Shown: positions 50,143 to 59,705, counted from the first letter of the stretch. The stretch: DNA of 64,000 bases from Bradyrhizobium liaoningense (GCF_018130785.1 NZ_JAFCJT010000008.1:124001-188000), one strand, 5' to 3'. Program-made: numbers and translations. Notes: generated by a model not told the origin, from the sequence alone.

Positions 50143-53100
50143 TCACTCCTTGCGGCCGGACAGCTGCTCTTTCAGCGCGGCGAGCTTGGCGAAGGGCGAG
50201 TTCGGATCGGCGGGGCGATCGCGCTCGCGCGGGTTGGCGCTCGAGGCGTAGGGACGCAGCGACGGCCCGCCCTGGCGATCGCGGCCCTTGTCGCGGTCAC
50301 GACCGCGATTGTCGCGGCCCTTGTCGCGATCTCCGCCGAACTTGCCCTTGTTACGATCGCGATCCTTGTTGTCGCGATCCTTGCCTTCGAAGCGGCGGTT
50401 CCTGTCGTCGCGCCCCTCTTGGCGCGGCGTACCTTCGGCGCCACCTTCGCGCGGCTTGCGGAAATCCCTGGCCCCATCCCTGCGATGACCGCCGTGACGA
50501 TGGCGCTCGCCGCGCCTCTCGCCGTCGGCTGACTGCGCGGCCTCGCCTTCCGCTGGTGCAGCACCCGCCTCTGCGCCCGCCTGCGGGCGCTGATGGTGGT
50601 GACGCTGGTGGCGATGGCGCTCGTGGCGGGGCTTGCGATCCTCGTGACGGCCGCCGGGACGCCAGACCTCGACGAGTTCGGGCTCGGCGGGCGCGGCGGC
50701 AGCCTCAACGGGCGCGGCGGCAGCAGCGGATGCGGCCGCTTCGGTTGCGGCGGTCTCAGTGGGCGCGGCTTCAGCAGCCTCGACGGGCGCAGCAGCCTCT
50801 TCCGCCGGCGGCGCGATGCCCGGGGCATCCTCGGGCGTGACAGGGGCATCCAGCGCTTCGAGCGCCGGCTCTTCCTGCGCGGGCTCGTCGTGCTGCTCCA
50901 TGCCGGGCGCATCTTCGACGGTCACGGGCTCGGCGGCGGCTTCGATCGCAGTGTCCGCGGGGGCTGCGGCATCCTCGGTCGCAGGCGTCTCGGCGGAAGC
51001 TTCAGCAGCCGGCGTCTCGGCAGCAGCAGGCGCCGCGGGCTTTGCCGGCAGCGGCGGACGCTTCTCCATGCGATAGCCGAGCGCGCGCAGCACCGAGGCG
51101 AAATCCTCGCCGGCCGAGCCGGTGAGCGAGGTCATCGCCTGTGTCACCACAAAGCTGCGGCCGTCGAACGCGCCGGCAGGCTTTTCGCCGGGCGAGTTGT
51201 CGCGCCAGGCCAGCGCCGGGCGGATCAGATCGGCGAGCCGCTCCAGGATGTCGACGCGGACGGCGCGCTCGCCGGCCTGCTTGTAGCCGAGCACGCGATA
51301 GGCATCGCGCGGCAGCTGCTTGTCGACCGGGAACGAGGTGCGGCCCGACGATGCCAGATGCTGCGCGCCCGAGAGCGAGGACAGATCGACATTGTCCTGC
51401 TTCAGCGCCCAGAGCAGCGCGGCCAGCGCACGCCCGGCGGGCTTCAAGAGGCCGGGAAAATAGATGTGATAGGCACCGAAGCGGACGCCATATTTGCGCA
51501 GGACGGCGCGCGAGGGCTGGTCGAGATCCTTCAGCTCGTTGGCGATCTTGGGACGCTCGAGCACGCCGAGCGCCTCGACCAGCTGATAGGCGATGCCGCG
51601 GGCAATGCCGGTGACGTCCTCGGCCTTTGAGAGCTCGAACATCGGTCCGAGCAGCTTCTCGATATGCGTCTTGAGCCAGAGCTCGAGGCGGGCCTGCACC
51701 TTCTCACGGGGCGCACCGGTCAGTCGCTCGTCCGAGATGATGCGGATGCGCGGATGCAGCGCATCCTCTGCGGCGGACAGGCGCGCCACGGCATCGCCGG
51801 TCCAGCGGATGGTGCCTTCCGAGGTCAGCACGAACTGATCGTCCGGCGCATTGCCGAGCTTTTCGGCGCGCGCGTTGATCTCGCCGGCGAGCACCGCTTG
51901 CGCAGCAGCCTGCAAGGCTTTCGCATCGGAGCCGGCTTCCGCCGCATCCGGTGCAAAGGTGAAGCCATCGAGGCGGCCGATGACATGGCCTTCGACGATG
52001 ACTTCGCCGGTCTTGCCGATTTCCGTATTCAAGCTCGTGTTCTCCCGCAGGCGGCGCATCAATACACTGGTCCGGCGATCAACGAAACGCTCAGTCAAGC
52101 GTTCATGGAGCGCATCCGATAATTTATTTTCGACCTCCCGCGCGATCCCCTGCCAGCGTTCGGGGTCTTTCAGCCAGTCCGGGCGGTTGGCGACGAAGGT
52201 CCAGGTGCGGATCTGAGCGATCCGGGCCGACAGCGTGTCGATGTCGCCGTCGACGCGGTCGGCCTGGTCGACCTGGGCGGCAAACCAGGCATCGGGAATG
52301 CATCCCTTCTGCATCAGGAAGCCGTACAGCGTGGTGACGAGTTCGGCATGGGCGGCCGGCGACAGCTTTCGGTAGTCCGGGACCTGGCAGGCGTCCCAGA
52401 GACGTTCCACGGCCGCCTTGCCATGCGCGATATCGCGCACCTCGACGTCGCGGGCGGCGTGGTCGAGCACGCGCATGTCCTCGGCGATCGGCGCGCGCGT
52501 CAGCGCCTCATGGCCGGGCGACTGGTTCAGGGACACCTGGAGCGCGCCGAGGGATGAGAAATCCAGCTTCGAATTGCGCCATTGCAGCATCTTGACGTTG
52601 TCGAAGGTGTGGTTCTGGAGCGCGTTGACGAGCTCGGGCTCGAACGGCCCGCAGCGTCCCGTGGTGCCGAAGGTGCCGTTGCGCGTGGCGCGGCCTGCGC
52701 GGCCGGCGATCTGCGCGAATTCGGCCGGCGTCAGGCGGCGGAACTGGTAGCCGTCGAACTTGCGGTCGGAGGCGAAGGCGACGTGGTCGACGTCGAGATT
52801 GAGGCCCATGCCGACCGCGTCGGTGGCGACGAGGTAATCGACGTCGCCGTTCTGGAACATCTCTACCTGCGCATTGCGCGTGCGTGGGCTAAGCGAGCCG
52901 AGCACGACGGCGGCACCGCCATGCTGGCGGCGGATCAGCTCGGCGATGGCGTAGACCTCATCTGCCGAGAAGGCGACGATGGCGGTGCGCCGCGGCTGGC
53001 GCGTGATCTTGCGGTCGCCGGCAAATTCCAGCTGCGACAGGCGCGGCCGCGTGATCATGGACACGCCGGGCAGCAGCCGCTCGATGATGGGGCGCATCGT

Positions 53101-53514
53101 GGCAGCGCCCAGCAGCAGCGTCTCGTCGCGGCCGCGGCGGTTGAGGATGCGGTCGGTGAAGACGTGGCCGCGTTCGAGATCGGAGGCGATCTGGACCTCG
53201 TCGACGGCGAGGAAGGAGACATCCAGATCGCGCGGCATCGCCTCGACGGTGGAAACCCAGTAGCGCGGGTTCTTCGGCTTGATCTTCTCCTCGCCGGTCA
53301 CAAGCGCGACGGCCTCGCTGCCGACCCGCGCGGCGATCTTGTTGTAGACCTCGCGCGCGAGCAGCCGCAGCGGCAGCCCGATCAGCCCCGAGGGATGCGC
53401 CAGCATCCGCTCGATGGCGAGATGGGTCTTGCCGGTGTTGGTCGGCCCGAGCACCGCAGTGACGCCCGCGCCGGGTGCGCGCTCGGAAGCGAAGGGGGAG
53501 GAGGAGAAGGCCAT
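50143..53514 (-). CDS. Suv3/MgpS-like DExH RNA helicase with long charged tail
   Basis: A 1123-aa protein. Motif I is GPTNTGKT (23-30), which is the Suv3 form. Motif II is DEVQ (105-108) and motif VI is QIAGRAGRATR (268-278). Helicase and Suv3-type C-terminal domains reach to about residue 800. The last ~300 residues are first Ala/Glu/Pro-rich, then Arg/Asp/Lys/Gly-rich with repeated RDRDKGRD-type units, likely disordered and RNA-binding. The S4 gene follows 4 bp after the stop, so the pair is coupled. Confidence 0.9.
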   Translation of the reverse strand: MAFSSSPFASERAPGAGVTAVLGPTNTGKTHLAIERMLAHPSGLIGLPLRLLAREVYNKIAARVGSEAVALVTGEEKIKPKNPRYWVSTVEAMPRDLDVSFLAVDEVQIASDLERGHVFTDRILNRRGRDETLLLGAATMRPIIERLLPGVSMITRPRLSQLEFAGDRKITRQPRRTAIVAFSADEVYAIAELIRRQHGGAAVVLGSLSPRTRNAQVEMFQNGDVDYLVATDAVGMGLNLDVDHVAFASDRKFDGYQFRRLTPAEFAQIAGRAGRATRNGTFGTTGRCGPFEPELVNALQNHTFDNVKMLQWRNSKLDFSSLGALQVSLNQSPGHEALTRAPIAEDMRVLDHAARDVEVRDIAHGKAAVERLWDACQVPDYRKLSPAAHAELVTTLYGFLMQKGCIPDAWFAAQVDQADRVDGDIDTLSARIAQIRTWTFVANRPDWLKDPERWQGIAREVENKLSDALHERLTERFVDRRTSVLMRRLRENTSLNTEIGKTGEVIVEGHVIGRLDGFTFAPDAAEAGSDAKALQAAAQAVLAGEINARAEKLGNAPDDQFVLTSEGTIRWTGDAVARLSAAEDALHPRIRIISDERLTGAPREKVQARLELWLKTHIEKLLGPMFELSKAEDVTGIARGIAYQLVEALGVLERPKIANELKDLDQPSRAVLRKYGVRFGAYHIYFPGLLKPAGRALAALLWALKQDNVDLSSLSGAQHLASSGRTSFPVDKQLPRDAYRVLGYKQAGERAVRVDILERLADLIRPALAWRDNSPGEKPAGAFDGRSFVVTQAMTSLTGSAGEDFASVLRALGYRMEKRPPLPAKPAAPAAAETPAAEASAETPATEDAAAPADTAIEAAAEPVTVEDAPGMEQHDEPAQEEPALEALDAPVTPEDAPGIAPPAEEAAAPVEAAEAAPTETAATEAAASAAAAAPVEAAAAPAEPELVEVWRPGGRHEDRKPRHERHRHQRHHHQRPQAGAEAGAAPAEGEAAQSADGERRGERHRHGGHRRDGARDFRKPREGGAEGTPRQEGRDDRNRRFEGKDRDNKDRDRNKGKFGGDRDKGRDNRGRDRDKGRDRQGGPSLRPYASSANPRERDRPADPNSPFAKLAALKEQLSGRKE

Positions 53515-53620
53515 GTCTGGGGGATTAGGTAGTGGCGATTTGGGCGAATGTCAGTGCTGTTTTGGGGTGTGTTGAGGGCTGGGCTTGCCCTGAGGCGCGA
53601 AGCGCCCACTGCACACACCG

Positions 53621-53726
53621 CTGTCATCGCCCGGCTTGGCCGGGCGATCCAGTATTCCAGCGGCGGCGCTGCTCATGCCGAGAAGCCGCGGCGTGCTGGA
53701 TGCCCCGGTCAAGCCGCGGCATGACG
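53621..53726. repeat. Intergenic palindromic repeat, family D copy 2
   Basis: TGTCATCGCCCGGCTTGGCC and the inverted GCCGCGGCATGACGG outer arms, with GGGCGATCCAGTATTCC and GCGTGCTGGATGCCCC inside. Closest in sequence to the copy at 930. Confidence 0.8.
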
Positions 53727-54096
53727 GCGGAGAATGCGGCACCCCTCCCCAAACCTCGCGCAACTGTCTCACTTTGCGACGCTTTTCCCGTTGGCTTTAA
53801 GCTTCGGAACGACTCTAGAACGAATCGCGGCCGAATCGCTGACTCCCGCCAGAGTCCCGTTCCGTTCACGCAACATGTCGCGGGAGTCTTATTGGCTGTG
53901 CACTAGATGGAGTTTTGCGCCACCGCACAAGCGGCGTTTCGGTGGCAGGTTCCTTAAAATTGGGGACGGCGCGGAGTCGAATCAGAATCGGGGAGGAGTC
54001 AAATGGATTCCCCGATCACGACCCCGAACTCATTTTCGCGAAAACAACCCCATGCACAGTAGGCATGTCGTTGAAAGAATTACATTAATCGCCGCC

Positions 54097-54257
54097 CCGT
54101 CATCCTGAGGTGCGAGTGGCGCGGTGCGCAGCATCGCGCCGGGAGCCTCGAAGGATGGACGGCCCGGATGTGGCGGGGAGCAAGCTATCTTCGCGGGAAG
54201 AGCCGGGCTGTCGTCCTTCGAGGGCCGCCGAAGAGGCGGCCACCTCAGGATGACGGG
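54097..54257. repeat. Intergenic palindromic repeat, family A copy 2
   Basis: CCGTCATCCTGAGGTGCGAG and the inverted GGCCACCTCAGGATGACGGG, inner GCCTCGAAGGATGGACG and CGTCCTTCGAGGGC. The loop is longer than in the copy at 5062. Confidence 0.85.
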
Positions 54258-54289
54258 CTGAGGGGGAGTGCACGGCTGCGGCTAAAGCC

Positions 54290-55165
54290 CTACTGCGTCT
54301 TGGCGACCCGTGGCGGCTGGGGGGACGTGATGAAGCTGGTCGCTTCCAGCATGGCCGGGCCGAGCGGCGTCGGCACTTTCAGCCAGAACGGGACCAGGAT
54401 GCGCGTGCCTGCGATGGGGGCGAAGGCGATCTCGATGTTGCGCTGGGCGGCGAGGTATTTGATCACGGGGCGGTCGGGGATGTAGCCCGACACGGGCGCG
54501 AAATAGAGCGCGCAGACCACGACCGGGCCCTTGTAGCCCTTCTCGGCCTTCACGGTCTCCATGCGCTTGAAATCGAGCTTCAGATCGTAGCGCATGCGGC
54601 CGTCGAACACCGGCGCGGCGTTGCGGCAGGCGTCCGGCGTCACGGGGTCGCCGGTGCCGGGCACGCGCAGCAGCGAGGCCGTCATCGGATCCCAGACGCC
54701 GCGGCGATGCGCGTCGGTGACGACGATGCGGTCGGCATCGACCGGCGGCTCCGGCACGATGCCGAACTCCTTCACATTGCCCTTGTCGAGCGTGATGTGG
54801 ATCTGTTCGGTCTTCTTCGACGTGGTGGTGGAGGCCTGGTAGCCGGTCGCGACCAGCGCGCCGTTGACCACCCTGCCTTGCGAGGCGCCGGTGCCGGACC
54901 CGCCCGCGAACGACTTCAATATCCCCGTGGTGCCGCCGGAGGCCGCGGCCGCGAACACGTCGTCCCCGATGTCGATGTTCCAGGCGCCCTTGCCGACGGG
55001 AATGCCGGCCAGCGAGGCCTCGTACTGCGCCTCGAGCTTGCCCTGCGCCGCCACGGGATCCGCCCCCCACGCCACGACGAGCCCGCAAAGGACCGCGAAG
55101 GCCAGCCGGCCGGCAGAGCGCGGACTGACCAGGCGCTTGGGCAGAAGTCGGGGAGATGTGAGCAC
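54290..55165 (-). CDS. DUF3108 domain-containing exported protein
   Basis: About 291 aa from GTG 55165 (a TTG at 55177 is also possible). A basic leader and hydrophobic segment (RLAFAVLCGLVVAWGADPVAA) direct export. The mature part GKLEAQYEASLAGIPVGKGAWNIDI through MRYDLKLDFKRME and VSGYIPDRPVIKYLA fits the DUF3108 family, beta-rich periplasmic proteins of unknown role. In Rhizobiales it is often found beside rpmB, as here. Confidence 0.85.
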   Translation of the reverse strand: MLTSPRLLPKRLVSPRSAGRLAFAVLCGLVVAWGADPVAAQGKLEAQYEASLAGIPVGKGAWNIDIGDDVFAAAASGGTTGILKSFAGGSGTGASQGRVVNGALVATGYQASTTTSKKTEQIHITLDKGNVKEFGIVPEPPVDADRIVVTDAHRRGVWDPMTASLLRVPGTGDPVTPDACRNAAPVFDGRMRYDLKLDFKRMETVKAEKGYKGPVVVCALYFAPVSGYIPDRPVIKYLAAQRNIEIAFAPIAGTRILVPFWLKVPTPLGPAMLEATSFITSPQPPRVAKTQ

Positions 55166-55370
55166 GAAACAATCCAATCGGGGCGCGAACGGTTGTTACT
55201 TAAGCCAAAAACCGCGGCAAACAATGTGTCCGGGCGTGACGGCTTGCGGAACTCCACCGGATACTTCGGGGGCGAATACGCCCTTTATGTGATGGTAAGG
55301 CGCGCTAATCATTGCCGTTTTGGTGATCGGGGCGCGTCAGGGGCGCGCACCTCGCCCCGCCCATTCCGCC

Positions 55371-55472
55371 GTCATGCCCCGGCTAGACCGGGGCATCCAG
55401 TACGCCGCGGCCCCTCGGCCCCAGCCGCGACGCCAGTGGAACACTGGATCGCCCTGCTGCGCGGGCGATGAC
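55371..55472. repeat. Intergenic palindromic repeat, family D copy 3
   Basis: GTCATGCCCCGGC and the inverted GCGGGCGATGAC, with GGGGCATCCAGTAC and AACACTGGATCGCCC inside. It fills part of the 506-bp divergent gap between the DUF3108 and rpmB genes. The rest of that gap holds no other feature I recognise except the rpmB leader. Confidence 0.75.
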
Positions 55473-55671
55473 ACCGGTTTTGCGGCCTGAGATCCCGGGT
55501 TCGCGCTCGCGCGCGCCCCGGGACGACGGGCCAAAAACGGCCCTTCGCCTTGACGTCCCGCCCCTTCCCCCCTATACGTCCGCCCGCTCCCTGCAAGGAC
55601 ACAGAATTAGCCCCCGTGGCGCCCAGAATGGCGGCCGCAAATCGTTTGGGGGACAGAAGAGGATTTCTACC

Positions 55672-55980
55672 ATGTCTCGCCGCTGCGAACTGACGGCCAA
55701 GGGCCCCCTCGTCGGCCACAAGGTCAGCCACTCCAACATCAAGACCAAGCGCCGCTTCCTGCCGAACCTCGTCAACGTGACGTTCATCAGCGAAGCGCTC
55801 GGCCGCAACGTGCGCCTGCGCGTCTCCACCAACGCGGTCAAGAGCGTCGACCACAATGGCGGCCTCGACCCCTTCCTGCTCAAGGCCAACGCCGACGTCC
55901 TGTCGCCGCGCGCCCTCGAGCTGAAGCGCGCCATCCAGAAGAAGGTCGGCGACACCGCGCCGGCGAAGAAGGCGAGCTAA
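55672..55980 (+). CDS. rpmB: 50S ribosomal protein L28
   Basis: A 102-aa ribosomal protein, the usual alphaproteobacterial length. MSRRCELTAKGPLVGHKVSHSN, then KTKRRFLPNLVNVTFISEALGRNVRLRVS, is diagnostic. ATG 55672 has AGAGGA upstream. A strong terminator follows at 56055. It marks the left edge of the atypical block. Confidence 0.97.
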   Translation: MSRRCELTAKGPLVGHKVSHSNIKTKRRFLPNLVNVTFISEALGRNVRLRVSTNAVKSVDHNGGLDPFLLKANADVLSPRALELKRAIQKKVGDTAPAKKAS

Positions 55981-56054
55981 ACGAATTTTTTGAAATGGGC
56001 GGGGGCTAAGTTGCGTCGCGTGGCGTAGTCTTAGCCAAGTAGAGTTTTTGCGTG

Positions 56055-56085
56055 ACGGCCGGATCGAAAGATCCGGCCGTTTTTG
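56055..56085 (+). terminator. Rho-independent terminator of rpmB
   Basis: ACGGCCGGATC and GATCCGGCCGT form an 11-bp perfect stem with a GAAA loop, followed by TTTTGTTTTT. Confidence 0.95.
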
Positions 56086-56188
56086 TTTTTGGGGAGGTCT
56101 GCCGTCTATCAGAGCCCAAGTTGTGAGAGAGGTCTCAGACCTTCTATATGGCATCAGCTCATGTTAGCTTCATCAAGACTGCTTCGCT

Positions 56189-57271
56189 GTGGGCTCATCG
56201 GTGGCACGAAGTGACCTTCTCCTATCAATAGTTCGCGCTGGCGCTACCGGTGATCGAGCGGCCCTGCGTTCATCCGTGGAAGCTGCTGTTGCAGAAGAGC
56301 GTAGCAAGAATCATCATGTACTCGCCGATCGCCTGCAAAGGGCGCTATCCGCCGTTACAATTACGCCGCCGGCCAACGTCGTATCGGCGAGCGCTCAGTC
56401 TGGCAAAGACAGCATTATCGAGACTGTCCCACGGCGGCGACTGGAAGAATTGATTCTACCGCTTCCCGTTTCGCAGCAAGTGAAGCAGCTTATTGAAGAA
56501 CAGCATCGAGCGGATTTGCTGCGAGCTCACGGAATGCAGCCGCGACATCGTTTGCTGCTGTCTGGTCCTCCGGGTAATGGAAAGACTTCCGTCGCAGAAG
56601 CTGTCGCGGAAGCTCTAGCAGTTCCTTTTTTTACTGTACGATACGATGCACTCGTTGGCTCCTTTTTAGGAGAGACGAATACTCGCTTGGCTCGCTTGTT
56701 TGACTATGCCCGCACCGTTCCTTGCGTTTTGTTTTTCGATGAATTCGACTCGATCGGAAAAGAGCGCGGCGATAACCACGAGACGGGCGAGATCAAGCGA
56801 GTAGTCTCGTTTTTGCTTATGCAAATTGATCGTCTGCCCAGCTACGTTGTTACCGTCGCCGCCACGAATCACGCAGAGTTACTGGATCGAGCGGTGTGGC
56901 GTCGCTTCGAACTTCGATTAGCTATGCCCTCACCCTCTCATGAAGCTCTTGCGGCCTTCTTGGACTGCCAGTTCGAACGGTGGCCGCAGAGTGCGGGTGT
57001 GGCAGCGAGTGTCTTAGCCAGTAAGCTTGGCGAGATCAGTTTTGCCGAAGCTTTGGATTTCTGCCAAACGGTCCGACGACAGCACATACTTTCGCTCGCG
57101 AATCGCGAGTTGAAGGATATTCTACGCGAACAGGTTGAATTATGGATATCAAGGGTTACTGCAACGCCAGATGCCTCACGACCCGCGGAAGCCGCTTCTA
57201 CGCTTAAACGATCCAAGAGACGTCCCAAGGCGGCGATCGGGCAGCGGAGGAGGACGGGCAAGGCGCTTTGA
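56189..57271 (+). CDS. ietA: AAA+ ATPase, IetA-like
   Basis: A 360-aa single-AAA-domain ATPase. Residues 1-90 are a helical N-terminal part. Walker A is GPPGNGKT (126-133), Walker B FFDEFDSI (D184, E185), sensor 1 lies in TVAATNH, and the arginine finger region is LDRAVWRRFE. The C-terminus is basic (TLKRSKRRPKAAIGQRRR). Its end overlaps the protease gene by ~100 bp. This pair is the IetAS arrangement, where the ATPase acts as antitoxin or control factor for the protease. The symbol is given by architecture only. GC and codon use are visibly lower than in flanking genes. Confidence 0.85.
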   Translation: MGSSVARSDLLLSIVRAGATGDRAALRSSVEAAVAEERSKNHHVLADRLQRALSAVTITPPANVVSASAQSGKDSIIETVPRRRLEELILPLPVSQQVKQLIEEQHRADLLRAHGMQPRHRLLLSGPPGNGKTSVAEAVAEALAVPFFTVRYDALVGSFLGETNTRLARLFDYARTVPCVLFFDEFDSIGKERGDNHETGEIKRVVSFLLMQIDRLPSYVVTVAATNHAELLDRAVWRRFELRLAMPSPSHEALAAFLDCQFERWPQSAGVAASVLASKLGEISFAEALDFCQTVRRQHILSLANRELKDILREQVELWISRVTATPDASRPAEAASTLKRSKRRPKAAIGQRRRTGKAL

Positions 57272-59705
57272 CCGGCAAGCACAGGCACAAAATCACGGGC
57301 CTGTCTTTTCTCTACTCCAAGATATTCTGGATCGACCTGACGCGGCCCTTCGGCTTCGATCCGACCCAAACTGTCTAGCTCCAGAGCGACTTCTTGTGTT
57401 TGAGGTCACTGGCTCAGTGCAGAATTTTGCCAAGGCGGTCCAGCGTATCGATGGACTGGAGTTTGCTGGCGAAGAAGAGCTTGAGGCGGATGACTTCGAC
57501 CAAAGCCCCGAATTCTATCTGCTCGTTCCCCAATTAGGAGCGCTGCAGCAAATCGTTTCACTTTGGGAATTGTGGGTACGCGAAGGTAGTGTCCCTAGAA
57601 ACTACACACCCTGGAGAGACCTGTTCTCGCAGCTTCGCGCGGTCCGTCCTTGGGGACCGACTGATCGCGTCTCACGCGCGAATCGGGAGTATTTCCATAT
57701 TCTAGCGGATGGAGCGCCAGACACAGAATTCTTCGGGCTAGAGATTGAATTGGTCTTCAGAAGCTCGATCGAAGCATCGCAATCGACTGAACGAGACGCT
57801 CGTCATCTCATTGAGACGATTGGTGGACAGGTTGTCCACCAATCTCGTCGACCAGAATTCGCATATCACGCCCTCCTCGCCGAAGTGCCTACGGCGGAAA
57901 TTCGCCGTATCGCCGCGCTCGATCCGACATCGCTTGCTGGCGCAGACCCTATCGCCGCAATCACTCCTCAGAGCATTGGGACTGCTATTGATGTCGCTGA
58001 CGAGATGATCTCAGAAGGGATCGTACGCACGGCTCCTCTTAGAGAGCAACCAATCGCGGCTGTCTTCGATGCCATTCCGGTTCAAGCCCACCCGCTGCTC
58101 ATCGACCGGCTAAGAGTAGACGATCCCGACGATCTTGAGACCCGCGCGGTCGGACAGCGCGTGCACGGAACAGCAATGGCGTCGCTAGTTGTTCACGGTG
58201 ACCTGAATGATGCTCCTTCACCGCTGAGCCGTCAGATCTATTTCAGGCCCGTTATGTATGCGCCGGCATTCGGCGTGGAAAGATTCGACGAGAATAGACT
58301 CGTGATTGATGTGATCTTCGAAGCCGTCATGCGCATGAGGAGCACTGATGGGGCAGAAGTAATTATCGTAAATCTATCTCTCGGCGACACAACCAAGCCC
58401 TTCTCCGGTAAGATATCCACGTGGGCCCGTGCACTCGACTATTTGTCTTACACATATGGCATACTCTTCATCATAAGCGCTGGAAATTCAGGGCAGTCAG
58501 TCATTTTGAATGACTTTCCAGATGAAGCAAGTTTCAGCACGGCACCTCTTGACGCGCGAGTCCAACCCACTTTAGCCGGCATAGACTCAGTGAAGGCTGA
58601 TCGTCGTGTCCTTGCTCCTGCCGATAGTATCAATTCGCTGACGATCGGAGCTTGGCACCACGATTTTTCACAAGAGATCTTTAGGGGCACAACACCCTTC
58701 CCGCCCTTCGTGGGCGTAGAGATGCCAAACTTCTCTTCAAGGCTTGGGCCTGGTTTGCGGCGGGCGATTAAGCCTGAAGCCTTGTTTGCTGGAGGACGCG
58801 AGAGGGTCAGGATCGAGCCTGCGTCTTCCCCCACAAGCCTAGCACCACATCCTCATCCAAGCCACTATTGGGGACTAAAAGCCGCATCTCCCTCGCAAAA
58901 TGGAACCCTTGGAACACACTTCACAATCGGCACAAGTGCGGCGGCTGCTCTGGCTACTCACTCAGGGCACCGAATTTTCGATGCGCTTGAACAAGCCTAC
59001 CCTCAGCTCATCGAAACGATGCCGTTGGCCGAGCGTGCTTCTCTTCTGAAAGCTTTTCTCGTTCATTCCGCTTCTTGGCGCGGTAGCGAAGTGTTTGTTC
59101 GCGCCATTGTCGATCCGACATCAACACTTCATCACGAACATTGGCGACGGGAAGTCAGCCGCTACCTCGGCTTCGGATTCGTTGACCCCGACAACGTCAT
59201 TGCATGTGCAAATGACCGAGCGACGTTGTGGGCAACCGGAACGCTTGGTCCCGAAGATTCTCTGATATTTGATCTGCAAGTGCCTAGGTCGCTTACGATG
59301 TCAGCGTCCATGCGAGAAATAAGGGCTACACTCGCTTGGTTCACACCCACTCGACCTGGACATCTGGCTTATCGGGCTGTGAAGCTCAAGATCGACTCGC
59401 TCGAACGAGGTTCTCTACAGTTGACCGGCGTAAGTACAACGTCAGATCAGCCCTCTAATAGTCAATCCGAAAGCGGGACTGTCGTTCATCGTAGGTGGAC
59501 AAGCTCGCAAATCGGCGAAGCCGCAAGCGGCGCGACAATTCCAATTCAGATTCAGAGAGAGCGAGACCAGGGGACGCCGATCGATGAACCAATTCCATTC
59601 GGTCTAGTGATCACGATCGAGATGCCGGGAGAAGCTAAGATATATGAGGAGGTTCTCACGAACATCCAAGTACGACCGAGAGTACCGATCCACGCACAAG
59701 CATAG
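57171..59705 (+). CDS. ietS: S8 (subtilisin-like) serine protease, IetS-like
   Basis: An 844-aa protease. The catalytic set is complete: D300 (AAVFDAIP), H332 (VHGTAMAS), oxyanion N439 (SAGNSGQ) and S589 (IGTSAAAALAT). The ~280-residue N-terminal region (starting MPHDPRKPLLRLNDPRDVPRRR) is typical of ATPase-partnered S8 proteins, and a ~250-residue beta-rich domain follows the serine. No signal peptide is present, so it is cytoplasmic. ATG 57171 lies inside the ATPase gene in another frame. Composition is AT-richer than the flanks. In IetAS this protein is the toxic effector. Confidence 0.88.
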   Translation: MPHDPRKPLLRLNDPRDVPRRRSGSGGGRARRFDRQAQAQNHGPVFSLLQDILDRPDAALRLRSDPNCLAPERLLVFEVTGSVQNFAKAVQRIDGLEFAGEEELEADDFDQSPEFYLLVPQLGALQQIVSLWELWVREGSVPRNYTPWRDLFSQLRAVRPWGPTDRVSRANREYFHILADGAPDTEFFGLEIELVFRSSIEASQSTERDARHLIETIGGQVVHQSRRPEFAYHALLAEVPTAEIRRIAALDPTSLAGADPIAAITPQSIGTAIDVADEMISEGIVRTAPLREQPIAAVFDAIPVQAHPLLIDRLRVDDPDDLETRAVGQRVHGTAMASLVVHGDLNDAPSPLSRQIYFRPVMYAPAFGVERFDENRLVIDVIFEAVMRMRSTDGAEVIIVNLSLGDTTKPFSGKISTWARALDYLSYTYGILFIISAGNSGQSVILNDFPDEASFSTAPLDARVQPTLAGIDSVKADRRVLAPADSINSLTIGAWHHDFSQEIFRGTTPFPPFVGVEMPNFSSRLGPGLRRAIKPEALFAGGRERVRIEPASSPTSLAPHPHPSHYWGLKAASPSQNGTLGTHFTIGTSAAAALATHSGHRIFDALEQAYPQLIETMPLAERASLLKAFLVHSASWRGSEVFVRAIVDPTSTLHHEHWRREVSRYLGFGFVDPDNVIACANDRATLWATGTLGPEDSLIFDLQVPRSLTMSASMREIRATLAWFTPTRPGHLAYRAVKLKIDSLERGSLQLTGVSTTSDQPSNSQSESGTVVHRRWTSSQIGEAASGATIPIQIQRERDQGTPIDEPIPFGLVITIEMPGEAKIYEEVLTNIQVRPRVPIHAQA

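Larger units (their letters stand above)
53515..54289. other. 775-bp gap with two repeats and no recognised gene
   Basis: Contains repeat D copy 2 (53621-53726) and repeat A copy 2 (54097-54257). The 370 bp between them show no open frame with a good start, no tRNA and no clear hairpin with a T-run. A short inverted pair (GACTCCCGCCAGAGTCCCG and CGCGGGAGTC) occurs near 53840-53890. Confidence 0.6.

Noticed and set aside
50593..51630. 345-aa Gly/Arg-rich plus-strand frame
   Set aside because: It is antisense to the low-complexity tail of the helicase and owes its length to the repeated codons there.
55468..55671. Longer rpmB start at 55468
   Set aside because: The extension translates repeat D and leader sequence. 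L28 begins MSRRCEL at 55672, directly behind a ribosome site.
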